Shown here: positions 23,754 through 31,766 of the stretch, in pieces | Layout of the letters: the number at the start of each line of letters is the position of its first letter | Numbering within the stretch: position 1 is the stretch's first letter | Origin: JALHUB01 sp963719465 | Lineage (GTDB): Bacteria > Chloroflexota > Dehalococcoidia > DSTF01 > JALHUB01 | Direction of reading: 5' to 3' | Length of the DNA: 64,000 bases | NCBI GenBank assembly: GCA_963719465.1 | Contig: OY970386.1 | Coordinates: 2,232,001-2,296,000 of the forward strand | Notes under the pieces: generated by a model | What the model was told of the DNA's origin: nothing | Database searches by the model: none | Seen by the model: the letters and a program-made list of their open reading frames with translations, nothing else | Made by a program: the position numbers and the translations under genes

Positions 23754-24953
23754 TCATTTCTTGTCCATGAGGGCGGCGACGCCGGGAAGGGTCTTTCCTT
23801 CCAGGAACTCCAGCGTGGCGCCGCCGCCGGTTGAGACGTGGGTGAACTTGTCGGTCAGGCCGGCCTGGTCGATGAGGGCGACGGTCTCGCCGCCGCCGAC
23901 GATGGTCGTCGCGTTCTTGAGGTTCGCCAGGGCTTCGGCCAGGGCGAGCGAGCCTTTGGCGAAGGCCGGGTATTCGGCGATGCCGACGGGGCCGTTCCAG
24001 ATGACCGTCATGCAGTCCTCCAGCGCGTCGCTGAAGGCGGAGACGGTGGCGGGGCCGATGTCGACGATGCGCAGCTCGGCCGGTATGTCCTCAACGTCCA
24101 CGGTTTCGGACATGGCGTCCTCGGCGATGCGGTCGGCGACGACAACGTCCTCGGGCAGGAAGATCGGCACGCCTTTGTCGTCGGCCTGGCGCATGAGGTC
24201 GCTGGCGGTGTGGAGTTGCTCGTCTTCGACCAGAGACTGGCCGACCTCGACGCCGTTGGCCTTGAGGAGGGTCGAGGCCATGCCGCCGCCGATGAGCAGG
24301 CAGTCGATGCGCTCCAGCAGGTTGCGGAGGACGCCGATTTTCGTGCTGATCTTGGCGCCGCCGATTATGGCCGCGAAGGGCCGGGAGGGGTTGTTGAGAG
24401 CCTTGTCCAGGTAGTCGATCTCCTTCTCCATGAGGAGGCCGGCGACGGCAGGCAGGTAGGCAGCGACGCCGGCGGTAGAGGCGTGGGCGCGATGGGCGGT
24501 GCCAAAGGCGTCGTTGACGAAGATGTCGGCGAGCTCTGCCAGGGCGTGCGACATCTTGGGGTCGTTCGCCTCTTCTTCGGGGAAGAAGCGGACGTTCTCC
24601 AGGAGGACGACGTCGCCGGGCTTCATCGCCTGTGTCACTTCGACGGCCTTGGGCCCGATCACGTGATAGAGCGTCTGCACCGGCGCGCCAAGAAGCTGGC
24701 TGAGGCGGTCGCCGATGCCGACGCGAGACATGCGCAGATCTTCGACGACTTTGCCGTCAGGCCGGTCGAGGTGGGAGCAGAGGATGACTTTGGCGCCGTG
24801 GTCGCGCAGGTACTGGATGGTCGGGATGGCGGCGCGCAGGCGGGAGTCATCGAGGATGCGGAAGGTGGTCTTGTCGAACGGAACGTTGAAGTCGACGCGG
24901 ACGAGGACGCGCTTGCCCTGAACGTCGATGTCGCGGACGGTCATCTTGTTCAT
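23754..24953 (-). CDS. pgk: Phosphoglycerate kinase
   Basis: 399 residues, typical bacterial length. Motifs: VLVRVDFNVPFD near 15-26, ILCSHLDRPDG near 57-67, FFPEEEANDP, FAAIIGGAKISTKIGVL, GGMASTLLKANG, WNGPVGIAEYPAFAKGS and VGGGETVALIDQAGL. The C-terminal STGGGATLEFLEGKTLPGV closes the ATP site. It transfers phosphate from 1,3-bisphosphoglycerate to ADP. It sits upstream of apgM and tpiA in the same direction, separated by hairpin repeats on both sides. Confidence 0.96.
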   Translation of the reverse strand: MNKMTVRDIDVQGKRVLVRVDFNVPFDKTTFRILDDSRLRAAIPTIQYLRDHGAKVILCSHLDRPDGKVVEDLRMSRVGIGDRLSQLLGAPVQTLYHVIGPKAVEVTQAMKPGDVVLLENVRFFPEEEANDPKMSHALAELADIFVNDAFGTAHRAHASTAGVAAYLPAVAGLLMEKEIDYLDKALNNPSRPFAAIIGGAKISTKIGVLRNLLERIDCLLIGGGMASTLLKANGVEVGQSLVEDEQLHTASDLMRQADDKGVPIFLPEDVVVADRIAEDAMSETVDVEDIPAELRIVDIGPATVSAFSDALEDCMTVIWNGPVGIAEYPAFAKGSLALAEALANLKNATTIVGGGETVALIDQAGLTDKFTHVSTGGGATLEFLEGKTLPGVAALMDKK

Positions 24954-25102
24954 CGGTTCCCTCCGTCGAGCGCCGGGTCCTCTGGCCTGTCCTCAGACTA
25001 AAGGTTGAGGAACGGGAGTGCAAGATTCGAGTTTTCGTCACCGCGCCCTATGAAGGACGCGGCATCGGATCCGGCCCCGATCACGGCGGGTGATCAAGGT
25101 AT

Positions 25103-25219
25103 AAGAGCAGCACCGAGGGTTGAATACCCTCAGCCCTGGTTGAAGACCCTCCGCGTAAGGGCAGGTACGGAAAACGGCACTAAGGGTTGAAAACCCTCAG
25201 CCTACGGGGGAGAGCAGCA
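25103..25219 (+). repeat. Hairpin cluster between polyprenyl synthase and pgk
   Basis: Two complete hairpins, CGAGGGT-TGAAT-ACCCTCAG (25113-25132) and CTAAGGGTT-GAA-AACCCTCAG (25180-25200, tail CCTACGG), flank a partial one (GGTTGAAGACCCTC, about 25139-25152). The block is bracketed by the direct repeat AGAGCAGCA at about 25104-25112 and 25210-25219. It fills most of the 278-nt gap 24954-25231, where no gene is seen. Confidence 0.7.
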
Positions 25220-25231
25220 GGGTCGACCAGA

Positions 25232-26263
25232 CTACGATTCGCGATAGACGAAGTGGCGGGCGAGGCGCTGGAGGTCGAGGCGGGGTCCGGGCGTCAGCTC
25301 CAGGGCGTCGAGCAGGCGGAGGGCCTCGGCGGCGAGGCGCTCGGCGGTCGCCTGGGAGCGATCGCGGGCGCGTGCGCGGTCGAGGATGGTGACGACGGTG
25401 GCCACGTCATCGTCGGCGAGCGCGGTGCGGGCGTAGAGGGCGCGCAGGGCGGCGCGGTCAGACGGCGAGGCGTTTTCGAGGGCGTAGACGATGGGGAAGG
25501 ACTTCTTGCGGGCGCGAATGTCGTCGCCGGCGGGCTTGCCGGTGGCGGCCGTCTCGCCCCAGATGCCGAGGACGTCGTCGCGGACCTGGAAGGCGAGACC
25601 GAGCTTCTCGCCGAGCTGCTCGAAGGCGCTCACGACGGCCGGCGGGGCTTCGCCGACGAGGGCGCCGCAGGCCGCGGAGGCGGCGATAAGGGCGGCGGTC
25701 TTGCCGGTAGCCATTGCGAAGTAGTCGTCGACGGACGGATCGAGGCGCTTCTCCAACGCGAGGTCGAGGTACTGGCCTTCGCAGAGGCGGAGGCAAGCGG
25801 CGTCGAGCAGGCGGGAGACGGCGGCGAAGCGCTGCGCGTCCATGCCGGTGTCGAGCAGGCGGTGGAGGGCGACGTGGGCGAGGGCGAACATGCCGTCGCC
25901 GGCGTTGACGGCGAGGGGGACGCCGAAGGCCTGCCAGAGGGCGTCGCGGCCATGACGGCGGGGGCTCTGGTCTTCGATATCGTCGTGGATGAGGCTGAAG
26001 TTGTGCAGAAGCTCGATGGCGGCGGCCAGGGGAAGCGCGGCCTCAACGTCGCCGCCGACAGCTTCGCAGGTGCAAAGACAGAGAAGCGGGCGGATGAGCT
26101 TGCCGCGAAGGGATTCCTCGCCGTCCTGCCAGCCGAGGTGATAGCGCATGAGGTCGTAATGCGGGAGGTCGCGCCCTTCGAAGACGCGGCGAAGCTCAGC
26201 CTGGATGAGCGGGCCTAGACGAGTGAGGAGCGGTTTGAGCGAGGCTTCTTCGTCGGCCGTCAT
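25232..26263 (-). CDS. Polyprenyl diphosphate synthase
   Basis: 343 residues of the trans-isoprenyl diphosphate synthase fold. The first aspartate-rich motif is LIHDDIEDQSPRRHG (DDxxD form), with KLIRPLLCL upstream. The second is FQVRDDVLGIWGE, followed by GDDIRARKKSFPIVYAL. The enzyme condenses isopentenyl diphosphate with an allylic diphosphate. Chain length cannot be set by eye; farnesyl, geranylgeranyl or longer products are all possible. It lies between rpiB and pgk in a minus-strand housekeeping run. Confidence 0.88.
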   Translation of the reverse strand: MTADEEASLKPLLTRLGPLIQAELRRVFEGRDLPHYDLMRYHLGWQDGEESLRGKLIRPLLCLCTCEAVGGDVEAALPLAAAIELLHNFSLIHDDIEDQSPRRHGRDALWQAFGVPLAVNAGDGMFALAHVALHRLLDTGMDAQRFAAVSRLLDAACLRLCEGQYLDLALEKRLDPSVDDYFAMATGKTAALIAASAACGALVGEAPPAVVSAFEQLGEKLGLAFQVRDDVLGIWGETAATGKPAGDDIRARKKSFPIVYALENASPSDRAALRALYARTALADDDVATVVTILDRARARDRSQATAERLAAEALRLLDALELTPGPRLDLQRLARHFVYRES

Positions 26264-26281
26264 TCGACGGTCCTTTCGCAG

Positions 26282-26734
26282 CTAGGCTTCGTCGTGGCGG
26301 GCCTCGAGCGCGTCGATCTTGGCGAGCCGGCGGGCGTGGCGGCCGCCTTCGAACTCAGCGGCGAGGAAGGCGTCGACGACCTCGCAGGCAACGCCTTCAC
26401 CGATGCACCAGGCGCCGAGGCAGAGGACGTTGGCGTTGGTGTGCTGGCGGGCGCGGGCAGCGGCGAAGGTATCGTGGCAGAGGCCGGCGCGGATGCCGCG
26501 GACCTTGTTGGCGCAGATGGACATGCCGACGCCGGTGCTGCAGATGAGGACGCCAAGGTCGGCCTGTTCGCCGGCGACGGCGAGGGAGAGCGGGATAGCG
26601 ACGTCGGTGTAATCGACGGGCTCTTCGCTCATGCAGCCGAAGTCCTGGACGACGTGCGAGGCCGCCGCGAGGTGCTGCATGAGGGCGAGCTTCAGCCGGT
26701 AGCCGCGGTGGTCGCAGCCGATGGCGATGCGCAT
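26282..26734 (-). CDS. rpiB: Ribose-5-phosphate isomerase B
   Basis: 150 residues, usual RpiB/LacAB length. IAIGCDHRGYRLKLALMQHL is the substrate-phosphate region, followed by CMSEEPVDYTDVA, GVLICSTGVGMSICANKVRG with the catalytic cysteine, and LCHDTFAAARARQHTNANVL. It interconverts ribose 5-phosphate and ribulose 5-phosphate. Its ATG begins 1 nt after the stop of the upstream Sua5/YwlC gene. Confidence 0.95.
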   Translation of the reverse strand: MRIAIGCDHRGYRLKLALMQHLAAASHVVQDFGCMSEEPVDYTDVAIPLSLAVAGEQADLGVLICSTGVGMSICANKVRGIRAGLCHDTFAAARARQHTNANVLCLGAWCIGEGVACEVVDAFLAAEFEGGRHARRLAKIDALEARHDEA

Positions 26735-26735
26735 T

Positions 26736-27383
26736 CTAGTCGCCTCCGAGTTGGAATTTGACGCCGGCCGCCGCTTCCAGCTGTTCGCGGGAGATAGCGC
26801 CGGGGCGCAAGATACGGGGCGGCGTCGCCGTCAGGTCGAGCACCGTCGATTCGACGCCGATGGGCGCGGGGCCGGCGTCGATGATTATGTCTACTTCGTC
26901 GCCGAGCTGGGCTGCCACCTCAGCGGCGGTGCGCGGCGGTGGCTCGGCGGAGCGGTTGGCGCTGGTGCCGGTGATTGGCCTTTCGAGCAGCCCGATGAGG
27001 GCGAGGGGGGCCGGGTGGTCGGGTGCACGAAGGGCGATCGTGTCGCCGCCGGCGAGGGCGAGCGAGTGGAAGGCGTCGGCGCGGCGCAAGACGAGGGTGA
27101 GAGGGCCGGGCCAGAAGCGCCGAGCTAACGTTAACGCTAAATCCGGCACGCCTTCGGTCAATTCCCTTGCCTGGGTGATGTCCGCGACGAGAATCGGCAG
27201 AGGGGCATCGAGTGGCCGCCTTTTGGCTTCGTATAGCCTGCGCACAGCGTCGTCGTTTGTGGCGTCGGCGCCGAGGGCGTAGAGGGTGTCGGTTGGAAAT
27301 GCCACCAGTTTTCCCCGCCTGAGAGAGTCGACGGCGGCGGTCAAGGCCGCGTCGGGAGATTCGCTCCAACTGAAAATGCGCAT
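26736..27383 (-). CDS. L-threonylcarbamoyladenylate synthase (Sua5/YwlC/TsaC)
   Basis: 215 residues from ATG 27383. The frame is open 34 codons further, but that part overlaps the guaA promoter, so the inner ATG is used. Motifs: GKLVAFPTDTLYALGADA near 25-42, RRPLDAPLPIL, RFWPGPLTLVLRR, RAPDHPAPLALI, PITGTSANRSAEPPPRTA and STVLDLT. This is the YrdC fold that makes threonylcarbamoyl-AMP for the t6A37 modification of tRNAs reading ANN codons. It lacks the extra C-terminal Sua5 domain of about 130 residues. Divergent from guaA. Confidence 0.9.
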   Translation of the reverse strand: MRIFSWSESPDAALTAAVDSLRRGKLVAFPTDTLYALGADATNDDAVRRLYEAKRRPLDAPLPILVADITQARELTEGVPDLALTLARRFWPGPLTLVLRRADAFHSLALAGGDTIALRAPDHPAPLALIGLLERPITGTSANRSAEPPPRTAAEVAAQLGDEVDIIIDAGPAPIGVESTVLDLTATPPRILRPGAISREQLEAAAGVKFQLGGD

Positions 27384-27394
27384 AGGCAAAAATA

Positions 27395-27414
27395 TAAAAG
27401 GGAAGCTCCCTTTT
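27395..27414. other. Palindrome between divergent YwlC-type gene and guaA
   Basis: AAAAGGGA and TCCCTTTT form an inverted repeat around AGC, directly beside the -35 of the guaA promoter. Read on the minus strand it is followed by an AT-rich run before the YwlC-type ATG. It could be an operator shared by the two genes. A terminator role is less likely at this place. Confidence 0.4.
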
Positions 27415-27415
27415 C

Positions 27416-27444
27416 TTGACGGCAGTATAGCACGCTGGTATGGT
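27416..27444 (+). promoter_or_regulatory. Promoter of the guaA-pur cluster
   Basis: TTGACG (27416-27421) and TATGGT (27439-27444) are 17 nt apart, a good sigma-70-type promoter about 95 nt before guaA. Confidence 0.7.
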
Positions 27445-27492
27445 GAAGTCGATGTAGGTGAAGGGACGATGGCGGTGTCCCGCATCGAGTCA

Positions 27493-27520
27493 GGGCAGGC
27501 ACGGGGGCCTGCCCCTACGG
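27493..27520 (+). repeat. Intergenic hairpin in the guaA leader
   Basis: GGGCAGGC (27493-27500) pairs with GCCTGCCC (27507-27514) around ACGGGG, followed by the family tail CCTACGG. It lies in the 5' leader between promoter and guaA ATG. Confidence 0.7.
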
Positions 27521-27539
27521 TTTACGGAACCCCCATGTT

Positions 27540-29207
27540 ATGACAGAACCGGACAGCAGCTATCGCGTTCCCACCAGCGACGACATCGAGGTGTCGACGT
27601 ACCTGGAGATCGCGCGCGAGAAGGGCGGCGAGCAGCCGGTCCTCAGCGAGGAGCCGGCCGGCGCCGGACCGGAGACGGTCGTCGTCATCGATTTCGGGTC
27701 GCAGTACAGCATGCTGATCGCGCGGCGGATTCGCGAGTGCAGCGTTTACTGCGAGATCGTGCCGTACACGGCGTCGTGGCAGGACGTCGCGCGGCTGAAC
27801 GTGAAGGGGTTCGTGCTATCGGGCGGGCCGGCGAGCGTCTACGGGGAGAAGGCCCCGCTGGCGCCGCCGTTCATCTTCGAGAAGGGCTTCCCCGTGCTCG
27901 GCATCTGCTACGGGATGCAACTGCTGGCGTACCAGCTCGGCGGGCGCGTGACGCCGAGCGCCAAGCACGAGTACGGCCACACGATCATCCACCAGTCGGA
28001 GCCGTCGGAGCTGTTCGCGGAGCTGCCGCCGGCCATCCCGGTCTGGATGAGCCACGGCGACCAGATCGCGCAGATGCCTTCGGGCTTCCATTCGCTGGCC
28101 TACACCGATAACTCGCCGGTGGCTGTGATGGGCAACGAGCACGGCATGCTGGGGCTGCAGTTTCACCCGGAGGTCGTGCACACGCCGCAGGGCAAGCAGA
28201 TCATCCGCAACTTCCTCTATCGAATCTGCGGCTGCCGCGGCGACTGGACGCCTTCGAACTTCGTGGCGGAGAGCATGGAGCGCATTCGCGAGCAGGTGGG
28301 CGACGGGCGGGTCATCTGCGCGCTCTCCGGCGGCGTCGACTCAGCGGTGGCGGCGACGCTGGTGCACCAGGCGGTCGGCGACCAGCTCACGTGCATCTTC
28401 GTCAACAACGGCCTGCTGCGCCGTGAGGAGCCGGAGCGCGTGCTGGACACCTTCCGGCGCAATCTACAGATGAACCTGGTCTACGTGGATGCGACGGATC
28501 GCTTTCTGGAGACGCTGGCCGGCGTCATCGACCCGGAGACGAAGCGACACCGCGTCGGCGAGGAGTTCATCCGCGTTTTCGAGGAGGAGGCCGGCAAGCT
28601 GGGGCGCGTCGACTTCATGGTGCAGGGCACGACGTACCCGGACGTGATCGAGAGCGCGTCGTCACCCAGCGGCGACGGCGCGGCCGCGAAGATCAAGACG
28701 CACCACAACGTCGGCGGGCTGCCCAGCCAGATGACGCTGCGACTCATCGAGCCGCTGCGACACCTGTTCAAGGACGAGGTGCGTCAGGTGGGACTGGCGG
28801 TCGACCTGCCGGAGGAGATGGTGTTCCGTCAGCCGTTCCCGGGGCCGGGCCTTTCGATTCGCATCATCGGCGAGGTGACGCCGGAGAAGCTGGAGACGCT
28901 GCGCGCCTGCGACTGGGTGGTGATGAACGAGATCAAGAAGGCGGGGCTATACCGCGACCTGTGGCAAGCGTTTGCGGTGCTGACGGACAGTCGCAGTGTG
29001 GGCGTGATGGGCGACTTCCGGACGTACGGGCACGTGGTGGCGCTGCGGTTGGTGACGGCGGAGGACGCGATGACGGCGGACTGGGCGCGGCTGCCGTACG
29101 ACCTGCTGGCGCGGATGGCGAATCGCATTGTGAACGAGGTGCCGACGGTGAACCGGGTGGTGTACGACATCACGTCGAAGCCGCCGGGCACGATTGAATG
29201 GGAATAG
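27540..29207 (+). CDS. guaA: GMP synthase (glutamine-hydrolysing)
   Basis: 555 residues. An N-terminal extension of about 45 residues precedes the class I glutamine amidotransferase domain: VVVIDFGSQYSMLIARRI, LSGGPASVY, VLGICYGMQLL with the catalytic cysteine, and GLQFHPEVVHT. The ATP pyrophosphatase domain follows with ALSGGVDSAVAATLVHQ, and the C-terminal dimer domain ends PPGTIEWE. It amidates XMP to GMP. It has its own promoter and leads a plus-strand purine cluster (purD, purE, purB, purC, purS). The extension is unusual, since most GuaA start a few residues before the first strand. Confidence 0.96.
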   Translation: MTEPDSSYRVPTSDDIEVSTYLEIAREKGGEQPVLSEEPAGAGPETVVVIDFGSQYSMLIARRIRECSVYCEIVPYTASWQDVARLNVKGFVLSGGPASVYGEKAPLAPPFIFEKGFPVLGICYGMQLLAYQLGGRVTPSAKHEYGHTIIHQSEPSELFAELPPAIPVWMSHGDQIAQMPSGFHSLAYTDNSPVAVMGNEHGMLGLQFHPEVVHTPQGKQIIRNFLYRICGCRGDWTPSNFVAESMERIREQVGDGRVICALSGGVDSAVAATLVHQAVGDQLTCIFVNNGLLRREEPERVLDTFRRNLQMNLVYVDATDRFLETLAGVIDPETKRHRVGEEFIRVFEEEAGKLGRVDFMVQGTTYPDVIESASSPSGDGAAAKIKTHHNVGGLPSQMTLRLIEPLRHLFKDEVRQVGLAVDLPEEMVFRQPFPGPGLSIRIIGEVTPEKLETLRACDWVVMNEIKKAGLYRDLWQAFAVLTDSRSVGVMGDFRTYGHVVALRLVTAEDAMTADWARLPYDLLARMANRIVNEVPTVNRVVYDITSKPPGTIEWE

Positions 29208-29211
29208 AGTA

Positions 29212-29264
29212 CCAAGGGGACACCCCCTGATACCCCCGGCAGAGGGAGACCCTCTGCACTCCCT
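29212..29264 (+). repeat. Interspersed repeat (copy 2 of 3)
   Basis: GGGGACACCCCCTGATACCC and CCGGCAGAGGGAGACCCTCT followed by GCACTCCC form the same two-hairpin layout as the copies at 15269 and 35906. It begins a few nt after the guaA stop. Confidence 0.65.
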
Positions 29265-29372
29265 TTTCCACCACTCCCCCACCCACCATCCGGAGCGGTA
29301 TTGCCCATCGTACAGAGAGCCGCTACCATCATGACGGCAGGACGCTAGTACCCCAATCGGCAGAGGAAGCGG

Positions 29373-30665
29373 TTGCGAGTTCTCATCGTCGGTTCGGGCG
29401 CGCGTGAGCACGCCCTCGCCTGGAAGCTGCGGCAGTCGCCGCGCCTAGACGCCCTCTACGTCTCCCCCGGTAACGCCGGCACAGCGCAAATCGCCGACAA
29501 CCTCTCGGTCAAGGCGAACAACGTCGAAGGCATCGTGCGGACGGCCCAGGAGCAGGCTATCGACCTCGTCGTCGTCGGGCCGGAGGAGCCGCTGACGCTC
29601 GGGCTCGTCGACCGGCTGGAGGCGGCGGGCGTCGCGGCGTTCGGGCCGAGCAAGGCGGCGTCGCTCATCGAAGCGAGCAAGGTCTTCGCCAAGGAACTGA
29701 TGGTCCGCCACGGCATTCCGACCGCAAAGCACGCCAGCTTCGACTCGATGCTGGATGCGGGCACGTACATCGCCGAGCACCGCGAGCCGCTGGTCATCAA
29801 GGCGGACGGGCTGGCCGCCGGCAAGGGGGCGATCCTGACGCGCGACTCGGCGGAGGCGCTGGAGGCGGCGGACGCGCTGCTCTGCGACCGCGTGCTGGGC
29901 GAGGCGGGCGCACGCATCGTCGTCGAGGAGCGGCTGTCGGGGCGCGAGGTGTCGGCGCAGGCGTTCACGGACGGCCTCACCGTCGTGCCGATGCCGCTTT
30001 CCTGCGACCACAAGGCGGTCTTCGACTACGACGAGGGTCCGAATACGGGCGGCATGGGCGCCTACAGTCCGCCCGGCTGGATCTCGCGGGAGACGGTCGA
30101 GTGGATCGACGAGCACATCACGCGCGCGACCGTGCGGGCGCTGTCGGAAGAAGGGCGAATCTACCGCGGCGTGCTCTATCCCGGGCTGCTGGTGACGGAA
30201 GACGGGCCGAACGTGCTGGAGTACAACTGTCGCTTCGGCGACCCGGAGACGCAGGCGATTCTGCCGCGCCTGAAAAGCGATCTGCTCGACGTGCTGTGGG
30301 CGGTGGCGACGGGAACGCTGCATCAGACGAAGGTCGAATGGCGCGAGGAGGCGTGCGTGGCGGTGGTGCTGGCGTCGGGCGGGTACCCGGGGAAGTACGA
30401 GACGGGCTTCCCCATCGAGGGGCTGGACGATATCGACGACGATGTTATGCTGTTCCACGCCGGCACGAAGACGGACGAGAGCGGCGGGATCGTGACAAGC
30501 GGCGGCCGCGTGCTGACGGTGTCGGCGCTGGGGTCGACGCTGGCGGAGGCGCGGCGGAAGGCGTACGCGAACGTGGAGCGGATCCGCTGGCCGGGCGTGC
30601 ATTTTCGCACCGATGTCGGCGGACGGCGGGTGCGTCCGCGGGCGGAGTGGCTGGAGATACCATGA
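29373..30665 (+). CDS. purD: Phosphoribosylamine-glycine ligase
   Basis: 430 residues from a TTG start at 29373 with AGAGGAAG upstream. Motifs: VLIVGSGAREHALAWKL at the N-terminus, PLVIKADGLAAGKGA near 139, GREVSAQAFTDG, DYDEGPNTGGMGAYSPPGW, NVLEYNCRFGDPETQ and VALASGGYPGKY-like VVLASGGYPGKYETG. This is the ATP-grasp enzyme making glycinamide ribonucleotide. Its stop overlaps (ATGA) the start of a truncated purE copy, so purD and purE were once directly coupled. Confidence 0.95.
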   Translation: MRVLIVGSGAREHALAWKLRQSPRLDALYVSPGNAGTAQIADNLSVKANNVEGIVRTAQEQAIDLVVVGPEEPLTLGLVDRLEAAGVAAFGPSKAASLIEASKVFAKELMVRHGIPTAKHASFDSMLDAGTYIAEHREPLVIKADGLAAGKGAILTRDSAEALEAADALLCDRVLGEAGARIVVEERLSGREVSAQAFTDGLTVVPMPLSCDHKAVFDYDEGPNTGGMGAYSPPGWISRETVEWIDEHITRATVRALSEEGRIYRGVLYPGLLVTEDGPNVLEYNCRFGDPETQAILPRLKSDLLDVLWAVATGTLHQTKVEWREEACVAVVLASGGYPGKYETGFPIEGLDDIDDDVMLFHAGTKTDESGGIVTSGGRVLTVSALGSTLAEARRKAYANVERIRWPGVHFRTDVGGRRVRPRAEWLEIP

Positions 30666-30727
30666 ACAAACCTCTCGTGGCCGTCGTCATGGGGTCGAAG
30701 TCTGACGCGCCGACGATGCAGGAGTAG
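30662..30727 (+). pseudogene. Truncated duplicate of the purE 5' end
   Basis: The frame MNKPLVAVVMGSKSDAPTMQ plus E stops at TAG 30725-30727. The 52 nt at 30674-30725 match 30827-30878 inside intact purE at 46 positions. It overlaps the purD stop as ATGA and is followed at once by a hairpin repeat. It is best read as the old purE start, cut off by the hairpin-bearing insertion and replaced by a second copy downstream. Confidence 0.8.
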
Positions 30728-30733
30728 ACGGCA

Positions 30734-30760
30734 CTGAGGGTTGAAACCCTCAGCTTACGG
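30734..30760 (+). repeat. Intergenic hairpin between the two purE starts
   Basis: CTGAGGG-TTGAAA-CCCTCAG (30734-30753) with tail CTTACGGGG. It is nearly identical to the first hairpin in miaA and to that at 25180-25200. Confidence 0.75.
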
Positions 30761-30814
30761 GGAGCGCCAGAGGCGTCGAAACGCGTTTGTGGAGTTGGGT
30801 TCGGAGACGTGTGA

Positions 30815-31279
30815 GTGGCTGAAGCGCTGGTTGCCGTGGTCATGGGGTCGAAGTCGGATGGGCCGACGATGCAGGAGTGCCTGGATGCGCTCGACAAGCT
30901 GGGCATTGCGTATGAGACGGCGGTGATGTCGGCGCACAGGACGCCGGACAAGGTGCGCGAGTTCGCGCAGGCGGCGTCGGCGCGCGGGATTCGCGTCATC
31001 ATTGCAGGCGCGGGCGGGTCGGCGGCGCTGCCGGGCGTTATCAAGGCGTACACGGCGCTGCCAGTCATCGGCGTGCCGCTGGCGTCGAGCGACCTGAAAG
31101 GCGTCGACGCGCTGATGGCGATTGCGCAGATGCCGCCGGGGGTGCCGGTCGCGACCGTGGCCGTCGGCAAGTGGGGAGCGCGCAACGCAGCGCTGCTGGC
31201 GGCGGAGATACTGTCGCTGTGCGACGAGTCGGTGCGCAAGGCGTACGAGGTCTATCGCCAGGGATTGGCGTCGGGGTAG
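30815..31279 (+). CDS. purE: N5-carboxyaminoimidazole ribonucleotide mutase, PurE
   Basis: 154 residues from GTG 30815 with GGAG 8 nt upstream. Motifs: VAVVMGSKSDGPTMQECLDA near 6-25, ETAVMSAHRTPDKVREFA near 36-53, IIAGAGGSAALPGVIKAYTA, LPVIGVPLASSDLKGVDAL and MPPGVPVATVAVGKWGARNA. This is class I PurE, which rearranges N5-CAIR to CAIR. No purK is visible. Its first 18 residues after the start are duplicated in the truncated copy at 30662-30727. Confidence 0.95.
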   Translation: MAEALVAVVMGSKSDGPTMQECLDALDKLGIAYETAVMSAHRTPDKVREFAQAASARGIRVIIAGAGGSAALPGVIKAYTALPVIGVPLASSDLKGVDALMAIAQMPPGVPVATVAVGKWGARNAALLAAEILSLCDESVRKAYEVYRQGLASG

Positions 31280-31297
31280 ACTAGACACGCAGCGACG

Positions 31298-31370
31298 CCG
31301 AGGCTGGAAAGCCTCGGCTACGGGACCTGCAAGTCGGACATGAGGCGGGCAGGATGCCCGCCCTACGCGG
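31298..31370 (+). repeat. Two intergenic hairpins between purE and the cupin gene
   Basis: CCGAGGCT-GGAA-AGCCTCGG (31298-31317, tail CTACGGG) and GGCGGGCA-GGA-TGCCCGCC (31344-31362, tail CTACGCGGG) fill most of the 97-nt gap. The second matches the inverted copy at 1314-1334. Confidence 0.75.
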
Positions 31371-31376
31371 GAACCC

Positions 31377-31703
31377 ATGTTCAAGCATAGCAGCGAATCC
31401 ACGCCCTTCGAGATGTTCCCCGGTATCGTGCGCCGGGCGCTCTGCGGCGCCGAACGCATGACTGTGTGCGAGATCACGCTCCGGAAGGGCGCCACGGTGC
31501 CGCTGCACAGCCACGAGGACGAGCAGGCCGGCTACGTGATTCAAGGTCGCTTGCTCTTCAAGATCGGCGAGGAGGAACGCGAGATAGACGCTGGCTGCGG
31601 CTACCTGGCGCCGGGCGGCGTCGCTCACGCGCTGACGGTCCTGGAGGACACCCTGATCGTCGAGGTCTTTTCGCCGCCGCGCAAGGAGTACCTTCAGCCG
31701 TGA
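31377..31703 (+). CDS. Single-domain cupin protein
   Basis: 108 residues with one RmlC-like cupin barrel. The first motif is VPLHSHEDEQAGYVIQGRLL (HxH then E), and the second is LAPGGVAHALTVLEDT (the last metal His). The substrate cannot be set; small cupins act as metal-dependent isomerases, dioxygenases or sensors. It sits between purE and purB but has no known purine role. Start ATG 31377 follows closely on a hairpin tail. Confidence 0.8.
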   Translation: MFKHSSESTPFEMFPGIVRRALCGAERMTVCEITLRKGATVPLHSHEDEQAGYVIQGRLLFKIGEEEREIDAGCGYLAPGGVAHALTVLEDTLIVEVFSPPRKEYLQP

Positions 31704-31766
31704 GTAATGCTAGCATCAATAGTCCCGTCTTCACGTGGATGGCGAACGATGTGAGGACTACGAACG

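Noticed and set aside
25187..26218. 343-codon frame opposite the polyprenyl diphosphate synthase
   Set aside because: Composition is GEGA-rich without motifs, and the minus strand encodes a clear isoprenyl synthase.
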